Shown here: positions 62,128-64,000 of the stretch, one piece after another
Layout: each line of letters starts with the position of its first letter
Position numbering within the stretch: the first letter of the stretch is position 1
NCBI GenBank assembly: GCA_947644715.1
Contig: CANSAP010000004.1
Span: 1-64,000, forward strand
Direction of reading: 5' to 3'
Source: an uncultured Bacteroidales bacterium
GTDB taxonomy: Bacteria; Bacteroidota; Bacteroidia; Bacteroidales; Muribaculaceae
Length of the DNA stretch: 64,000 nt
Notes under the pieces: model-generated
What the model saw: the letters and a program-made list of their open reading frames with translations, nothing else
Database searches by the model: none
Told to the model about the DNA's origin: nothing
Translations under genes and position numbers: made by a program

Positions 62128-64000
62128 TACTTGTTGTTCTTCTGCGATTTACGACGGCGACGCACAAGGATTACGAATCCGGCCAGCAGAACAACCACCA
62201 CAACGGCCACAATGATGCCGTTGATGTGATTAGTGGCAGTCTCCACGGAGTTCATCTCATCCTTCTTCATTACCATGCCATCGTCGCCGGCAATGTTCTC
62301 GGCGCGTGCGGTGGCAACGGCACTGTTGTATTGCGAGGCGGTCTGCTTGTCGACCTTCTCGGAGATGAAGTCGCGAAGCTTGGCGTTGTCACAGACGAAT
62401 CCGGAGCAGGCAGCGCCATATTCGTTGACCATTTCGGTGTGAAGTTCGGCCAGCTTTGAGAGTTGTTCCGGAGTAGCTTTCCACATACCCTTACGGGCAG
62501 TCTCAAGCATTACGGCCGTCATTTCCTGCAATGCGGCGGGGCTGGTCTTTGAGAAGTAATCCTTGGTGCCCAGATTATATTTGTCTTCGACATAGGTGGA
62601 ATAGATGTCATCCCACAGTTCATTGTCGATAGCATCAGGCTTCATCACATTCCAGCCGTAAGTGTTGGTGACAACATCTGCAAACGCAGCCGCATCGCCG
62701 GCACCACCCTTCATCTTCTCCTTGATATATGTGGGGTTAAGAATGGTTGTGCGGCTTTCCACACCGATTGCTTCCTTCACCTCCTGCATGCGCGCGTTGC
62801 TGCGGTTGCGATAGTCGGAGAGATAGGCATCGGGATCCTTGCCGGTAACGGCACGCACGGAGAGGTTCATGCCGCCCATGAATTCATAGACGTGGTCAAG
62901 GCTGAGTGCACCCCAGGTGTTGCTCTGGCGGGGTTGCACTACGACATCAGTGCGGGTCAGCGCAGCCTCAAACGCATGTTCGCGCAGCTGCTCCCAATCC
63001 TCTTCCGAACCGTAGGCGGCTCCCATGTTAGCCATATAGGTCTCGGCTATTTCGGAGTCTTTTTCCCAACGGTCGCCGGCCTCTACCATTCCCTGGATGC
63101 CGCTGCCATAGTTGCCGTTGACACCACCGAACACACGTGAGGTGGATGCCTCGCGAGCCTCTTTCGGCGACATGCCTTTCTCCACAAGGTAGCGTTCTGA
63201 TTCAACCACACCTTCAGAAACGTAGTTGGGGAACTCCTTGTCTTTGGCCTCGGCAGCCATCTTGACTGCACGGGAGATGAGGAACAGGCGGGAAGCGGCC
63301 AGGTCGCGGAGCTGACCGGAGGTTTGAACCACCACATCAATGCGGGGGCGTCCCAGCTCCTTGGAAGGAATCAGACGCAAATCAGTAACGCGGCCGAAGG
63401 GGTCACGCACCGGCTCGACACCAAGCATGTAGAGCACCTGTGCTATCGTGGCACCATCAGTCTCGATGAACTCACTGCTCCAAAGCGTGTAGCTCACCTT
63501 GCGGGGGATTGAGTCACCATGCTGCTTGCGGTACATTTCAATTGTCTTCTGAGCCAAATCCTTACCCTTCTCCCAGGCTGCCGCTGAGGGGGTTGACTCA
63601 GCATCGACTGCAAACATGTTGCGACCGGTGGGAAGAATGTTGGGGTTCAGCACCGGGTCACCACCTGAGGTCGGAGTTATATATCCGCCGCTCAAGCCGT
63701 TGAGCACTGACAGCATCTCGGCCTCCGGACTGGATGCAAGCGCGTCGCGATAAGTGATGACGTTGCTGAGAGAGCGCTCCAGCTCACCAACAGCAGTGGC
63801 AAACTCCATCTCCTCCTTGGAGACTTCCGGAGCACCCATGCCGGGCATTCCGCCGGGATGACCACCTTTGCCACCCTTGCCACCTTTGGCACCGGGGGTT
63901 ACGGATTTCTTCTTCATAGCTTCCTCCATCTTCTTGAGGGCAGCCGGGTCAGCTCCCATCTTCTTAGCCATGGCCAGGGCTTTCTCCGGCGACATGCCGG
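62127..64000 (-). CDS. hmuS: CobN-like haem chelatase-type protein HmuS, C-terminal part
   Basis: Partial: the 5' end lies beyond 64000. About 624 residues are visible. CobN/magnesium-chelatase H-subunit family signatures are ERYLVEKGMSPKEAREASTS, RVFGGVNGNYGSGIQGMVEA and LSLDHVYEFMGGMNLSVRAV. Near the visible N-terminus is a glycine/lysine-rich linker (GAKGGKGGKGGHPGGMPGMG). The C-terminus ends in a membrane helix and an RRRRKSQKNNK tail, so the protein is membrane-anchored. HmuS has been reported to take iron from haem under anaerobic conditions; this follows from family knowledge. Confidence 0.88.
   Translation of the reverse strand, partial: GMSPEKALAMAKKMGADPAALKKMEEAMKKKSVTPGAKGGKGGKGGHPGGMPGMGAPEVSKEEMEFATAVGELERSLSNVITYRDALASSPEAEMLSVLNGLSGGYITPTSGGDPVLNPNILPTGRNMFAVDAESTPSAAAWEKGKDLAQKTIEMYRKQHGDSIPRKVSYTLWSSEFIETDGATIAQVLYMLGVEPVRDPFGRVTDLRLIPSKELGRPRIDVVVQTSGQLRDLAASRLFLISRAVKMAAEAKDKEFPNYVSEGVVESERYLVEKGMSPKEAREASTSRVFGGVNGNYGSGIQGMVEAGDRWEKDSEIAETYMANMGAAYGSEEDWEQLREHAFEAALTRTDVVVQPRQSNTWGALSLDHVYEFMGGMNLSVRAVTGKDPDAYLSDYRNRSNARMQEVKEAIGVESRTTILNPTYIKEKMKGGAGDAAAFADVVTNTYGWNVMKPDAIDNELWDDIYSTYVEDKYNLGTKDYFSKTSPAALQEMTAVMLETARKGMWKATPEQLSKLAELHTEMVNEYGAACSGFVCDNAKLRDFISEKVDKQTASQYNSAVATARAENIAGDDGMVMKKDEMNSVETATNHINGIIVAVVVVVLLAGFVILVRRRRKSQKNNK

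Noticed and set aside
1..64000. CRISPR array, prophage or integrative element
   Set aside because: No regularly spaced direct repeats, phage structural genes, integrase or relaxase were seen; the 48-nt tandem repeat at 27320-27367 is too short for an array.

Overview
The window looks like a chromosome segment from a Bacteroidales bacterium, and I think most likely a Muribaculaceae-type gut commensal. Three things support this: a type IX secretion system (T9SS) core locus, many families typical of Bacteroidetes (DUF4831, DUF4105, DUF4834, DUF3467, HmuSTUV, ExbB-ExbD-ExbD-TonB), and repeated promoters of the Bacteroidetes form TTTG-N19/20-TAnnTTTG. The family-level assignment is inference. No prophage, integrase, CRISPR array or complete insertion sequence was seen. 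The window is mostly a gene-dense housekeeping backbone; its unusual content lies in the intergenic DNA.

Layout. 1-52 is a truncated tRNA-Asn. 151-6929 (minus) is carA-carB followed by an MBOAT acyltransferase and an SGNH-like partner. 7046-16762 (plus) is porT-porP-porK/gldK-gldL-gldM-gldN, then nnr and a DUF4831 gene, closely spaced like one operon. 16892-18121 is a DUF4105 membrane protein. 18137-18407 is a 271-bp inverted-repeat element between convergent genes. 18429-21322 (minus) holds topA and an HU gene. 21492-27282 (plus) holds two rhomboid proteases, a thioredoxin-like lipoprotein, an EEP-family phosphohydrolase, an M3 metallopeptidase and a small conserved-looking ORF behind an attenuator-like leader. 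27364-30460 (minus) is a pseudouridine synthase, purE and ispG. 30689-33384 (plus) is psd-pssA-DUF4834-HAD, the phosphatidylethanolamine branch. 33498-38621 (minus) is DUF3467-cysS-aroQ-methyltransferase-rbfA-LolC/E-like permease-LEA-like lipoprotein. 38764-42590 (plus) is a surface-polysaccharide type cluster plus an outer-membrane protein. 42591-47632 (minus) is an MFS transporter and a 1062-aa T9SS cargo protein. 48371-50517 (minus) is a sugar nucleotidyltransferase plus a kinase-RapZ fusion, probably cell-wall sugar recycling. 50648-55563 (plus) is pgk and exbB-exbD-exbD-tonB. 55564-60219 holds an esterase, an O-acetyltransferase and a two-gene unit in which a T9SS sorting domain and a beta-helix protein are separate ORFs. 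60486-64000 (minus) is hmuS (partial)-hmuT-hmuU-hmuV for haem use.

How they work together. PorK/L/M/N, PorP and PorT form the envelope machine that exports proteins with C-terminal sorting domains; two such proteins (44444-47632 and 59812-60219) are encoded here. ExbB/ExbD/TonB powers outer-membrane receptors, and HmuSTUV handles haem.

The most interesting non-gene signal is a family of about 195-250-bp structured elements at 43862-44055, 44056-44303 and 55709-55904. All three share the order inverted repeat, long imperfect hairpin with a conserved core, tail, inverted repeat. The core has a 7-bp stem with a GG loop whose stem sequence changes while pairing is kept (perfect in two copies, imperfect in the third). 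Terminal repeats differ between elements but match within each one. A short 15-bp palindrome forming the ends of one element is scattered at several other intergenic sites, including an apparent internally deleted copy at 16822-16872.
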